Source: an uncultured Roseateles sp.
GTDB lineage: Bacteria > Pseudomonadota > Gammaproteobacteria > Burkholderiales > Burkholderiaceae_C
NCBI RefSeq assembly: GCF_913777145.1
Contig: NZ_CAJYPS010000014.1
Span: 1-64,000 of the forward strand
DNA length: 64,000 nucleotides
Direction: 5' to 3'
The notes beneath the pieces are model-generated. The model had not been told where the DNA came from and ran no database searches. It was given only the letters and a program-made list of their open reading frames with translations. Shown one piece after another: positions 1 to 8,297 of the stretch. A program made the position numbers and the translations under genes. Within the stretch, counting starts at the first letter, position 1; the number at the start of each line of letters is the position of its first letter.

Positions 1-2
1 GT

Positions 3-1289
3 CTGATCCAGTTCTTCACCCTCGCGCCCGGCGACCTGCTGCGCGATGCGGTCTACCGGCGGCTGTGGTCGTCCATCCTGATCTCCTCGCTGGGCGGCCA
101 GATCACCATGCTGGCGCTGCCGCTGACCGCGGCCGTGCTGTTGCAGGCCAGCCCCACGCAGATGGGCTGGCTGCAGGCCATGGAGATCCTGCCCTTCGTG
201 CTGTTCTCGCTGCCGGCCGGCGTGCTGCTGGACCGGGTGCGCAAGCTGCCGGTCTATGTGGTGGGCGAGAGCCTGCTGGCTGTGGCCGTGGCCACGGTGC
301 CGCTGGCGGCCTGGCTGGGCGCGCTGAACATGGGCTGGCTCTATGTGGTGGGCTTTGTGCTGGGCACGGTCTACACGGTGGCGGGCAGCGCGGCGCAGAT
401 TGTGCTGACCCAGGTCGTGCCGCGAGAGCGCCTGGTGGAGGCGCATGCGAAGAACGCGCTGGCCTCGTCGGGCGCCGAGGTCGCGGGGCCGGGTTTTGCC
501 GGCGCGCTGATCAAGCTGCTGGGCGCGCCGCTGGCGCTGGCGGTGGATGCGCTGCTGCTGCTGATGTCGGCCGCCATCCTGCGCGGCATCCGCGTGCAGG
601 AGACGCTGAGTGCGGGCCGCGAACAGGCCTTCTGGCCCGAGCTCAAGGCCGGCCTGCGCTTCGTGCGCGAGCGCCAGCTGCTGGTGAGCCTGGCGGCGGC
701 CACGGGCTGCTGGCAGATGTTCCACAACGCGGCGCTGGTGGTGCAGATCCTGTTCGCGACCCGTGAGCTGAAGCTGGGCGCGCAGACCGTGGGCCTGTCC
801 TATATCGCGCTGGGCGCGGGCACGGTGCTGGCCAGCGTGTTCGGCCACCGCATCAGCCGGCGCATCGGCCCGGGGCCCTGCCTGGTACTGGGCTATGGTG
901 CCTGCGGCCTGGGCTGGGCCCAGCTGGCGCTGGCGCCGCAGGGCCTGTGGGGTGTGGTGAGCTTTGGCGTGATGCTGTTCGCGTTCGGCGTGGGCGCGGT
1001 GCTGATCTTCATCAACTTCCTGTCGCTGCGCCAGGCGGTCACGCCCGCACCCATGCTGGGCCGCATGACCAGCACCATGCGCTGGCTGATCCTGCTGCCG
1101 GCCGGCCCGGGCGCGCTGATCGGTGGCTGGCTGGGCGAGCACCTGGGCCTGCGCTCGGCGCTGGCTTTCGCGGGCCTGGGGGCCTGTCTGCTGGCGGCGC
1201 TGGCCTGGCGGCATGGCCCCATCCGCGAGGTGCGCGAGCTGCCACGGCCGGTGGAGCTCACGCCCGGCACCCAGGGAGCGGCCGCATGA
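3..1289 (+). CDS. MFS transporter, 5' end outside the window
   Basis: A major facilitator superfamily carrier of the inner membrane, probably an exporter of the EntS-like MFS_3 group; the substrate cannot be told. The frame is open to the left edge, so 428 residues are visible and the true start probably lies upstream. Alternating hydrophobic segments cover almost the whole protein, enough for about 11-12 helices. The loop after the second helix carries the motif-A-like stretch AGVLLDRVRKLP. The stop overlaps the next gene by 4 nt (ATGA), so the two are probably translated together. The internal ATG at 108 would remove the first helix and is unlikely to be the start. Confidence 0.85.
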   Translation: MIQFFTLAPGDLLRDAVYRRLWSSILISSLGGQITMLALPLTAAVLLQASPTQMGWLQAMEILPFVLFSLPAGVLLDRVRKLPVYVVGESLLAVAVATVPLAAWLGALNMGWLYVVGFVLGTVYTVAGSAAQIVLTQVVPRERLVEAHAKNALASSGAEVAGPGFAGALIKLLGAPLALAVDALLLLMSAAILRGIRVQETLSAGREQAFWPELKAGLRFVRERQLLVSLAAATGCWQMFHNAALVVQILFATRELKLGAQTVGLSYIALGAGTVLASVFGHRISRRIGPGPCLVLGYGACGLGWAQLALAPQGLWGVVSFGVMLFAFGVGAVLIFINFLSLRQAVTPAPMLGRMTSTMRWLILLPAGPGALIGGWLGEHLGLRSALAFAGLGACLLAALAWRHGPIREVRELPRPVELTPGTQGAAA

Positions 1290-1870
1290 GCTCGGACGAC
1301 CCTTTGCTGATCGACGTGCCGCCACTGCTGGCCGGCGAGCAGGTGCTGCTACAGATGCCGCAGGCCGGTGGCGGTGCGGAGCTGGCGGTGGTGGTGGCGC
1401 AGTCGGTGGCCCATCTGCGGCCCTGGATGATCTGGGCCCAACAGGCGCCCACCGCCGAGAGTGCCGAGCTGGTGGTGCGGCGCATGCACGCCGACTTCTT
1501 GGCCCGGCGCGATCTCAGCTACCAGCTCTACGCCCGCCGCGAAGACGGCCGCCCCGGGCGGCTGCTGGGCGGCTGCGGCCTGCACCGCATCGACTGGGCG
1601 GTGCGGCGCTTCGAGATCGGCTACTGGATACGCCCCGAGGCCGCCGGCCGCGGCCATGTGACGGCGGCCGTGGGCCTGCTGCAGCGCCTGGCCTTCGACA
1701 CGCTGGGCGCGCGCCGGCTGGAAATCCGCTGCGATGCGCGCAACCTCAGGAGCCGTGCAGTGGCTGAACGCTGCGGCTTCGAGCTGGAAGGCATCCTGCG
1801 CCTGCACAGCCTGGGCGTGGATGGCATGCCGCGCGACACCTGCGTGTACGCGCGGCTGCGGCCGGTCTGA
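1286..1870 (+). CDS. GNAT family N-acetyltransferase, RimJ/RimL-like
   Basis: A predicted 194-residue cytosolic acetyltransferase that would use acetyl-CoA to acetylate an amine, by family a protein N-terminal residue or a small molecule. The acetyl-CoA loop is visible as EAAGRGHV (about residues 118-125), after the family's typical EIGYWI strand. The C-terminal stretch with N-x-x-S and AERCGFELEG is characteristic of RimJ/RimL enzymes. The ATG lies inside the stop region of the upstream transporter (4-nt overlap), which fixes the start and implies coupling. The substrate is unknown. A role in resistance together with the exporter is possible but only inferred from adjacency. Confidence 0.85.
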   Translation: MSSDDPLLIDVPPLLAGEQVLLQMPQAGGGAELAVVVAQSVAHLRPWMIWAQQAPTAESAELVVRRMHADFLARRDLSYQLYARREDGRPGRLLGGCGLHRIDWAVRRFEIGYWIRPEAAGRGHVTAAVGLLQRLAFDTLGARRLEIRCDARNLRSRAVAERCGFELEGILRLHSLGVDGMPRDTCVYARLRPV

Positions 1871-1893
1871 GCCGGCGCGGCCGCGTGGCTCAG
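1867..1893. terminator. Inverted repeat joining two convergent stop codons
   Basis: CTGAGCC (1867-1873) and GGCTCAG (1887-1893) are perfect 7-bp complements separated by 13 GC-rich bases. The left arm contains the TGA of the acetyltransferase, and the right arm contains the TGA, on the minus strand, of the ChaN-like pseudogene. The symmetry would work in both directions. There is no T-run, so factor-independent termination is doubtful. Confidence 0.35.
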
Positions 1894-2777
1894 TGCGCCG
1901 CCGTCTCGCCGTGGGCCGAGACGCCGACCGGCGCCACTGCGGGCGGCGAGGCGCTCAAGGCGCCCAGCTCCACGCGTACATCCACGCGGGCATCCGGCAC
2001 ATAGAGCGGCCCGGCCAGTGTCTTGCGCGCGGCCGGGCCCTGCCGTGTCATGTTCCAGCTGCTGCCGCCGCTGCTGCTGAGGCCTATGACCTGCACGGGT
2101 GTCATCGCGGCCAGTGCGTCGCCGAACGAGGGCCAGGGCAGCATCTCGTGCCGTGAGGCCGACGCGATCGCGGTGTGCATGTTGCCGGCCAGCGCCACCA
2201 CGGTGTAGGCCGGGTGCAGGGCCAGCGTGGTCCAGACCTGATCGGCCATCGTGCGGTCGTTGATCTCGCCGGCGCGTGCGTTGTCGGCCTCGGTCCATGC
2301 GGCCTAGCCCTCGGTGCCGCCGGGCACCAGCGGATGAAAGCTTTGCTGCATGACCAGCACGCCCACCGGTTGGCCGGACGCGCGCAGGCGGCGCAACTGC
2401 TCGATCAGCGCCAGCATGGCCCGGCTGTTGCGGCCGTCCTGCTGGGGGCGGACCCAGGCGCCGTGGCTGGTCAGCGCCTGCACATCGGCGGGCTGGCCGG
2501 CCGAGGCCAGGTAGGCCTGCAACGCCGGCTGCTCCTGGCCCTCGCGCTCCAGCGCCACGATGACCGGCCGCCCGGCCTTCAGCAGGCTGCAGGTCAGGCG
2601 GGCGACGAAGGCCGGTGTCTGCTCGTTGCCGTGCAGCTCGCCCACCAGCAAGGCGCGGGCGGTGAGCCGGGCGATGTCCAGGCCCACAGCAGCCTCGCAG
2701 TCGGGCGCGGCGGCCGGGGCGTTGTGCAGTGTGGCCAGCAGCGCGAGGCCGGCGAGCAGGGGCAGGGGACGGGTCAT
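1890..2777 (-). pseudogene. ChaN/Tiki-superfamily lipoprotein-like gene, interrupted by in-frame TAG
   Basis: The frame would encode about 295 residues but is stopped by TAG at 2304-2306 after 157 codons. It then continues in the same frame, without any shift, to 1890. The first part starts with a signal peptide ending near NAPAAA and carries LVGELHGNEQTP, the GELHG-type motif of the ChaN/TraB/Tiki haem-binding group. The second part has ALAGNMHTAIAS, which resembles the second conserved histidine motif. The stop replaces one codon between GGTEG and AAWTEAD. A CAG-to-TAG change or a sequencing error would explain it. It lies 44 nt downstream of ugpQ on the same strand. If the stop is real, the product loses its C-terminal third and is probably inactive. 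Confidence 0.75.
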
Positions 2778-2821
2778 GCGGGTGATTTCCAGGGCGGGGA
2801 TGCGGCTCAGTGTTGCATGCG

Positions 2822-3556
2822 TCAGTCCGGCCGCAGCAGGTCCACCGCATCGGTGATCAGCCCATCCAGCCCCGCGTCGAACAGCTGTTGGGCCACGCTC
2901 GCGTCATTGACCGTGTAGACCAGCGCGCGCCAGCCGTGGCCGTGCAGGCGCTGGATCAGCGCGGCATCCATCAGCCGCCAGTTGGTGATGACCGCGACTG
3001 CGCCCAGCTGCTCGGCCGTGGTCTCCCAGCCGTCCCATAGCGTGTCGAGCAGCAGTGCGCGGGGCAGGGCGGGTTCGGCTGCCTGTGCGGCCCGCAGCGC
3101 CTCGGGCTTGAAGCTGCTGAGCAGTGGCGGCACCGCTGCGCCGGCCCACAGCCGCGCGGCGTCGTGCGCCACTTGCTCGCCGGTGCGCGCCTCCTCGCCC
3201 GGGCAGGGCTTGATCTCTATGTTCAGCGCGCAGCCGTTGGCCTGGCAGAACGCGGCAATCTGCGCCAGGCGCGGCAGCGGCTCGGCGGCGTAGCCGGGGC
3301 TGTGCCAGCCTCCGGCGTCCAGCCGGGCCAGTTCGGCCCAGGTCTGCTTGGCCGGCGAGCCCTGGCCGCTGGTGGTGCGCTCCAGCGTGTCGTCATGCAA
3401 CAAAAAGGCTTCGCCGTCCTGGCTGAGCTTCACGTCACATTCGAAGGCTGCATAGCCGTGCGAGGCGCCCAGGCGGAAGGCGGCCAGCGTGTTCTCGGGG
3501 GCGAGCTTGCCGGCGCCGCGGTGCGCGAGCCAGCGGGGGTAGGGCCAGGGCTTCAT
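2822..3556 (-). CDS. ugpQ: Glycerophosphodiester phosphodiesterase
   Basis: Hydrolyses glycerophosphodiesters from phospholipid turnover to sn-glycerol 3-phosphate and an alcohol. The protein has 244 residues and no signal peptide, which fits the cytosolic UgpQ type rather than periplasmic GlpQ. The catalytic set is visible: HRG at residues 12-14 with PENT just after, ECD (E39, D41) in a metal-binding strand, HDD at 54-56, and the IEIKP strand near residue 115. The ATG at 3556 is the first possible start. It diverges from the FAD oxidoreductase and is followed on the same strand by the broken ChaN-like gene. No ugpBAEC transporter genes are nearby. Confidence 0.92.
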   Translation of the reverse strand: MKPWPYPRWLAHRGAGKLAPENTLAAFRLGASHGYAAFECDVKLSQDGEAFLLHDDTLERTTSGQGSPAKQTWAELARLDAGGWHSPGYAAEPLPRLAQIAAFCQANGCALNIEIKPCPGEEARTGEQVAHDAARLWAGAAVPPLLSSFKPEALRAAQAAEPALPRALLLDTLWDGWETTAEQLGAVAVITNWRLMDAALIQRLHGHGWRALVYTVNDASVAQQLFDAGLDGLITDAVDLLRPD

Positions 3557-3618
3557 CCTGCGGATTCTGGGGGGAAACCCCGTCGGTTACGATCTTTGGC
3601 CGCTTCCCCTTGGTCTCC

Positions 3619-6600
3619 ATGAACGCCCCGCATCCCCTGATGCCGGCCGCCGCTGACGCGGCCGACACCCCAGCCGGCGCGCCGCGCCTGCGCGAGATTC
3701 CGTACAACTACACCTCGTTCTCCGACCGCGAGATCGTGATCCGCCTGCTGGGCACTCACGCCTGGTCGCTGCTGGACAAGCTGCGGGTGGAGCGCCGCAC
3801 CGGCCGCTCCGCACGCATGCTGTACGAGGTGCTGGGCGACATCTGGGTGGTGCAGCGCAACCCCTACCTGCAGGACGACCTGCTGGACAACCCCAAGCGC
3901 CGCGAGCTGCTGATCGAAGCCCTGCATCACCGCCTGGCCGAGGTGCAGAAGCGCCGCGACCCGGCCGGCGATGCGCAGCGCGACGCCCATGTCGGTGAGC
4001 TGCTGCAGGCGGCCCAGCGTGCGGTGCAGGACTTCGCCCAGCAGTTCGATCGCGTGGCCGAACTGCGCCGGCGTGCGCAGAAGCTGCTGGCCCGCCACAC
4101 GGCCAAGGACAACATCAAGTTCGACGGCCTGTCGCGCGTGGCCCATGTGACCGACGCGACCGACTGGCGGGTCGAATACCCCTTCGTCGTGCTGACGCCC
4201 GATACCGAAGCCGAGATGGCCGGTCTGGTGGCGGCCTGCTTCGAGCTGGGCCTGACCGTGATCCCGCGCGGCGGCGGTACCGGCTACACCGGCGGCGCCG
4301 TGCCGCTGGTGTGGAACAGCGCGGTCATCAACACCGAGAAGCTGGAGGCGCTGCGCGGCGTCGAGATGCTGCGCCTGCCGGGCCTGGACCGGGAGGTCGC
4401 CACCATCTACAGCGAGGCCGGCGTGGTCACGCAGCGCGTGGCCGACCTGGCCGAGCAGCACGGCTTCGTGTTCGCGGTGGACCCGACCTCGGCCGAAGCC
4501 AGCTGCATAGGCGGCAACATCGCGATGAATGCCGGCGGCAAGAAGGCGGTGCTGTGGGGCACGGCGCTGGACAACCTGGCGAGTTGGCGCATGGTCACGC
4601 CCGAGGCCAAGTGGCTGGAGGTGATACGTCTCAACCACAACCTGGGCAAGATCCATGACGTGGAGATGGCCAGTTTCGAGCTGCGCTATTTCGACGCCTC
4701 GGGCCAGGTGCTGGAGCGCACCGAGCGGCTGGACATCCCGGGCCGCGTGTTCCGCAAGGAGGGCCTGGGCAAGGACGTCACCGACAAGTTCCTGGCCGGC
4801 CTGCCCGGCATCCAGAAGGAAGGCTGCGACGGCCTGATCACCAGCGCGCGCTGGGTGGTGCACAAGATGCCCGCCCACACGCGCACCGTGTGCCTGGAGT
4901 TCTTCGGCAATCCGCGCGACTGCGTGCCCAGCATCGTGGACATCAAGGACTTCATGTTCGCGGAGGCCAAGAAGCCGGGCGGCGCCATCCTTGCGGGCCT
5001 GGAGCATCTGGACGACCGCTATCTGAAGGCCGTGGGCTACGCGACCAAGAGCAAGCGCGGCGGCTTCCCCAAGATGGTGCTGATCGGCGACATCGTGGGC
5101 GACGACGCGGACGCGGTGGCGCGCGCCACCAGCGAGGTCGTGCGCCTGGCCAATGGCCGCGCGGGCGAGGGCTTTGTCGCGGTCAGCGCCGATGCGCGCA
5201 AGAAGTTCTGGCTGGACCGCAAGCGCACCGCGGCCATCAGCAAGCACACCAACGCGTTCAAGATCAACGAGGACGTGGTGATCCCGCTGCCCCGCATGGG
5301 CGAGTACACGCTGGGCATAGAGCGCATCAACATCGAGCTGTCGCTGCGCAACAAGCTGGAGCTGGTGGAGGCGTTGCGCGCCTTCTTCGCCGCCGGCCAG
5401 CTGCCGCTGGGCAAGACCGATGACGCCGGCGAGATCCCCAGCGCCGAGCTGCTGGAAGACCGGGTGCAGCAGGCGCTGGCCTTGCTGGACGAGGTGGGCG
5501 CGCTGTGGCGTGGCTGGCTGCAGGGCCTGGATGGCGGCGGCTTCTTCGAGCCGCTGCAGACGCACGAGCTGCGCGCGTCGTGGAAGACCCAGATCCTCAA
5601 GCCGCTGCAGCAGCTGTTCGCCGGCGCCGCCTTCGAGCCGCTGCTGGCCGAGGTGCGTCGCATCCACAAGCAGGTGCTGCGTGGCCGTGTGTGGGTGGCG
5701 CTGCACATGCATGCCGGCGACGGCAATGTGCACACCAACATCCCCGTCAACAGCGACAACTACGCGATGCTGCAGACCGCCCACGAGGCGGTGGAGCGCA
5801 TCATGAAGCTGGCGCGCAGCCTGGACGGCGTGATCTCCGGCGAGCACGGCATAGGCATCACCAAGCTGGAGTTCCTGACCGACGACGAGCTCGCGAACTT
5901 CGAGGCCTACAAGGCCAAGGTGGACCCCGAAGGCCGCTTCAACAAAGGCAAGCTGATCCGCCACGGCGGCCCGGCGGCCGGCCTGCATGCCGACTTGAGG
6001 AATGCCTACACGCCGTCCTTCGGCCTGATGGGCCATGAGTCGCTGATCATGCAGCAGAGCGACATCGGCGCGATCAGCGACTCGGTGAAGGACTGCCTGC
6101 GTTGCGGCAAGTGCAAGCCGGTCTGCGCGACCCATGTGCCGCGCGCCAATCTGCTCTATTCCCCGCGCAACAAGATCCTCGCCACCTCGCTGCTGGTGGA
6201 GGCCTTCCTCTACGAGGAGCAGACCCGTCGCGGCGTGTCCATCAAGCATTGGGAGGAGTTCGAGGACGTGGCCGACCATTGCACGGTCTGCCACAAGTGC
6301 GCGACGCCCTGCCCGGTGAAGATCGACTTCGGCGACGTGTCCATGAACATGCGCAACCTGCTGCGCAAGATGGGCCAGAAGAGCTTCCGGCCCGGCAATG
6401 CGGCTGCGATGTTCATGCTGAACGCCACCAACCCCGAGACCATCAAGCTGGCGCGCACAGCCATGGTGGGCATAGGCTTCAAGGCGCAGCGCCTGGCCGT
6501 GGACCTGTTCAAGCCCGCCGGACGCAGGCAGACCAGCGCGCCGCCGGCCTCGGTGGGTACCGCGCCGCTGAAGGAGCAGGTGATCCACTTCGTCAACAAG

Positions 6601-7506
6601 AAGCTGCCGGGCGGCCTGCCCAAGAAGACCGCCCGCGCCTTGCTGGACATCGAGGACAAGGACTACGTGCCCATCATCCGGCCGCCGCAGTCCACCACGG
6701 CCGAGACCGAGGCTGTGTTCTATTTCCCCGGCTGCGGCTCGGAGCGCCTGTTCTCGCAGGTGGGTCTCGCGACCCAGGCCATGCTGTGGCATGCGGGCGT
6801 GCAGACCGTGCTGCCGCCCGGGTATCTCTGCTGCGGCTACCCGCAGCGCGGCTCGGGCCAGTTCGACAAGGCCGAGAAGATGATCACCGATAACCGGGTG
6901 CTGTTCCATCGCGTGGCCAACACGCTGAACTACCTGGACATCAAGACCGTGGTGGTCTCCTGCGGCACCTGCTTCGACCAGTTGCAGGGCTACCAGTTCG
7001 ACAAGATCTTCCCCGGCTGCCGCATCATCGACATCCACGAATACCTGCTGGAGAAGGGCATCACGCTGGGATCGAAGGCGACCTACCTCTATCACGACCC
7101 CTGCCATTCGCCGATGAAGCAGCAGGAGCCCATGAAGACCGTGAAGGCGCTGGTGGGCGAGGGCGTGGTCAAGAGTGATCGCTGCTGCGGCGAGAGCGGC
7201 ACGCTGGGCGTGAGCCGGCCCGACATCTCCACGCAGATCCGCTTCCGCAAGGAGGAGGAGCTGCGCAAGGTCGAGAGCCAGCTGCGTGATGGGGGCCAGG
7301 TCGGCGCGCAGGACAACCTGAAGATCCTGACCTCCTGCCCCAGCTGCCTGCAGGGCCTGTCCCGCTACGGCAACGACCTCTCGAGTGGTCTGCTGGAGGC
7401 CGACTACATCGTCGTGGAGATGGCGCGCCAGATCCTGGGCGAGAACTGGATGCCGGACTACGTGAAGAAGGCCAACGACGGCGGCATCGAGCGGGTGCTG
7501 GTGTGA
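3619..7506 (+). CDS. FAD-linked oxidase / 4Fe-4S / CCG-domain fusion dehydrogenase
   Basis: A 1295-residue cytosolic or membrane-associated oxidoreductase joining parts that are separate subunits in glycolate or lactate oxidases. An N-terminal region of about 150 residues matches the DUF3683 type. It is followed by the FAD-binding PCMH fold with [11 protein letters not shown] from residue 216. The FAD-oxidase C domain has [10 protein letters not shown] near 696 and SGEHGIG near 741. Two ferredoxin motifs follow, CLRCGKC from 826 and [12 protein letters not shown] from 888. Two cysteine-rich CCG modules lie beyond residue 1036 (FPGCG, CCGYPQ, HDPCH, CCGES, SCPSC). By family a D-2-hydroxyacid or D-lactate is oxidised and electrons pass to quinone; the exact substrate is unknown. 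ATG 3619 is preferred over TTG 3610. The stop overlaps the HIT gene. Confidence 0.88.
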   Translation: MNAPHPLMPAAADAADTPAGAPRLREIPYNYTSFSDREIVIRLLGTHAWSLLDKLRVERRTGRSARMLYEVLGDIWVVQRNPYLQDDLLDNPKRRELLIEALHHRLAEVQKRRDPAGDAQRDAHVGELLQAAQRAVQDFAQQFDRVAELRRRAQKLLARHTAKDNIKFDGLSRVAHVTDATDWRVEYPFVVLTPDTEAEMAGLVAACFELGLTVIPRGGGTGYTGGAVPLVWNSAVINTEKLEALRGVEMLRLPGLDREVATIYSEAGVVTQRVADLAEQHGFVFAVDPTSAEASCIGGNIAMNAGGKKAVLWGTALDNLASWRMVTPEAKWLEVIRLNHNLGKIHDVEMASFELRYFDASGQVLERTERLDIPGRVFRKEGLGKDVTDKFLAGLPGIQKEGCDGLITSARWVVHKMPAHTRTVCLEFFGNPRDCVPSIVDIKDFMFAEAKKPGGAILAGLEHLDDRYLKAVGYATKSKRGGFPKMVLIGDIVGDDADAVARATSEVVRLANGRAGEGFVAVSADARKKFWLDRKRTAAISKHTNAFKINEDVVIPLPRMGEYTLGIERINIELSLRNKLELVEALRAFFAAGQLPLGKTDDAGEIPSAELLEDRVQQALALLDEVGALWRGWLQGLDGGGFFEPLQTHELRASWKTQILKPLQQLFAGAAFEPLLAEVRRIHKQVLRGRVWVALHMHAGDGNVHTNIPVNSDNYAMLQTAHEAVERIMKLARSLDGVISGEHGIGITKLEFLTDDELANFEAYKAKVDPEGRFNKGKLIRHGGPAAGLHADLRNAYTPSFGLMGHESLIMQQSDIGAISDSVKDCLRCGKCKPVCATHVPRANLLYSPRNKILATSLLVEAFLYEEQTRRGVSIKHWEEFEDVADHCTVCHKCATPCPVKIDFGDVSMNMRNLLRKMGQKSFRPGNAAAMFMLNATNPETIKLARTAMVGIGFKAQRLAVDLFKPAGRRQTSAPPASVGTAPLKEQVIHFVNKKLPGGLPKKTARALLDIEDKDYVPIIRPPQSTTAETEAVFYFPGCGSERLFSQVGLATQAMLWHAGVQTVLPPGYLCCGYPQRGSGQFDKAEKMITDNRVLFHRVANTLNYLDIKTVVVSCGTCFDQLQGYQFDKIFPGCRIIDIHEYLLEKGITLGSKATYLYHDPCHSPMKQQEPMKTVKALVGEGVVKSDRCCGESGTLGVSRPDISTQIRFRKEEELRKVESQLRDGGQVGAQDNLKILTSCPSCLQGLSRYGNDLSSGLLEADYIVVEMARQILGENWMPDYVKKANDGGIERVLV

Positions 7507-7955
7507 GTGCCGCGCCGCAATCCACCTGCCCGCTGTGCGCGGGCGACGGCGGCCTGGTGCTGGTGCGCACGCCGAACTACCGTGTGGTGCGCGTAGAGGG
7601 CGACGACGCCGCGCTGCATCCCGCCTTCTACCGGCTGATCTGGAACGCGCACGTGGCCGAGTTCAGCGACCTGTCGGCCGCCGATCGCGTGGCCTGCATG
7701 GAGGGTGTGGCACGCCTGGAGCGTGTGCTGCGCGAACAACTCGCGCCCACCAAGATCAACCTGGCCAGCCTGGGCAACATGGTGCCGCACCTGCATTGGC
7801 ATGTGATCGCGCGCTTCGAGGGCGATGCCCATTTCCCGGCGCCCATCTGGGCCGCGCCGCGCCGTGAGGCGCTGGCGTTGCCGCGGGCGCTGGACGCGGT
7901 CGATCAGGCCGTGGTGGCGGCCTGGGCCGAGGCGACGACAGGCGCGGCCGACTGA
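7503..7955 (+). CDS. HIT family nucleotide hydrolase
   Basis: A 150-residue histidine-triad protein that by family hydrolyses dinucleoside polyphosphates or nucleotide-amino conjugates in the cytosol. The triad is visible as HLHWH (residues 96-100) after the typical [10 protein letters not shown] strand. A CPLC pair at residues 9-12 may bind a metal, as in some relatives. The GTG start at 7503 overlaps the TGA of the upstream oxidoreductase by 4 nt, so translation is coupled. Its last 52 nt overlap, on the other strand, the small secreted ORF that ends at 7904. Confidence 0.9.
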   Translation: MSAAPQSTCPLCAGDGGLVLVRTPNYRVVRVEGDDAALHPAFYRLIWNAHVAEFSDLSAADRVACMEGVARLERVLREQLAPTKINLASLGNMVPHLHWHVIARFEGDAHFPAPIWAAPRREALALPRALDAVDQAVVAAWAEATTGAAD

Positions 7956-8080
7956 GGCGCGAGGTCGCGCTGGGCCAGCGCCGGGCCGGCGGTGAACAGC
8001 AGGGCCAGCGAGCAGGCCAGCGTGGCGAACAGGCCGTTTTGCAGCGGGGTGTGGCGCAGGATGAAACGAAGGCTTTGCAT
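7904..8080 (-). CDS. Small secreted protein, 58 residues, function unknown
   Basis: An ORF of 58 codons. AAGGAGC lies 5 nt before the ATG at 8080, an unusually good ribosome-binding site for this window. Residues 1-36 look like a classical signal peptide: basic start with R5 and R9, hydrophobic core LFATLACSLALLF, and cleavage site ALA before Q37. The mature part would be only 22 residues, rich in Ala, Gln and Val. Its 3' end runs antisense into the last 52 nt of the HIT gene. I do not recognise a family. It could be a real short exported peptide or the start of a decayed gene. Confidence 0.5.
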   Translation of the reverse strand: MQSLRFILRHTPLQNGLFATLACSLALLFTAGPALAQRDLAPQSAAPVVASAQAATTA

Positions 8081-8231
8081 GACAGCTCCTTGAGGCCGAC
8101 GCCGTGTTTGTTGGCGTCTTGTCTGCAGATTAGGTGCTGTGCCGGCGCCGCCCCAGCGCGGCGCGACGAGTTGCAGCTCGGCGGTGATGAGCCGCAGCCA
8201 GCGCCGCTGAACCCGCGGCGATCGGCCCGTG

Positions 8232-8285
8232 AAAACGGGGCCTGCAGGCCCCGCTTGATGCGCGCGCCATGACGGAGGTCATGGC
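8232..8285 (-). terminator. Hairpin pair ending the M13 peptidase transcript
   Basis: Two perfect palindromes follow the stop of the peptidase gene on the minus strand. The near one pairs 8266-8273 with 8278-8285 (GCCATGAC, 4-nt loop). The far one is CGGGGCCTGCAGGCCCCG at 8236-8253, followed on the minus strand by TTTT (8235-8232), as in an intrinsic terminator. Confidence 0.65.
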
Positions 8286-8297
8286 CTGTTCAGGCGC

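Noticed and set aside
2825..3556. Periplasmic GlpQ instead of UgpQ
   Set aside because: There is no signal peptide and the length of 244 residues fits the cytosolic UgpQ type.
3553..7107. A 1184-codon open frame on the minus strand
   Set aside because: It lies fully antisense to the FAD oxidoreductase, which has clear motifs. The translation is His/Gln/Ala/Leu-rich without domains, as expected from the complementary strand of GC-rich coding DNA.
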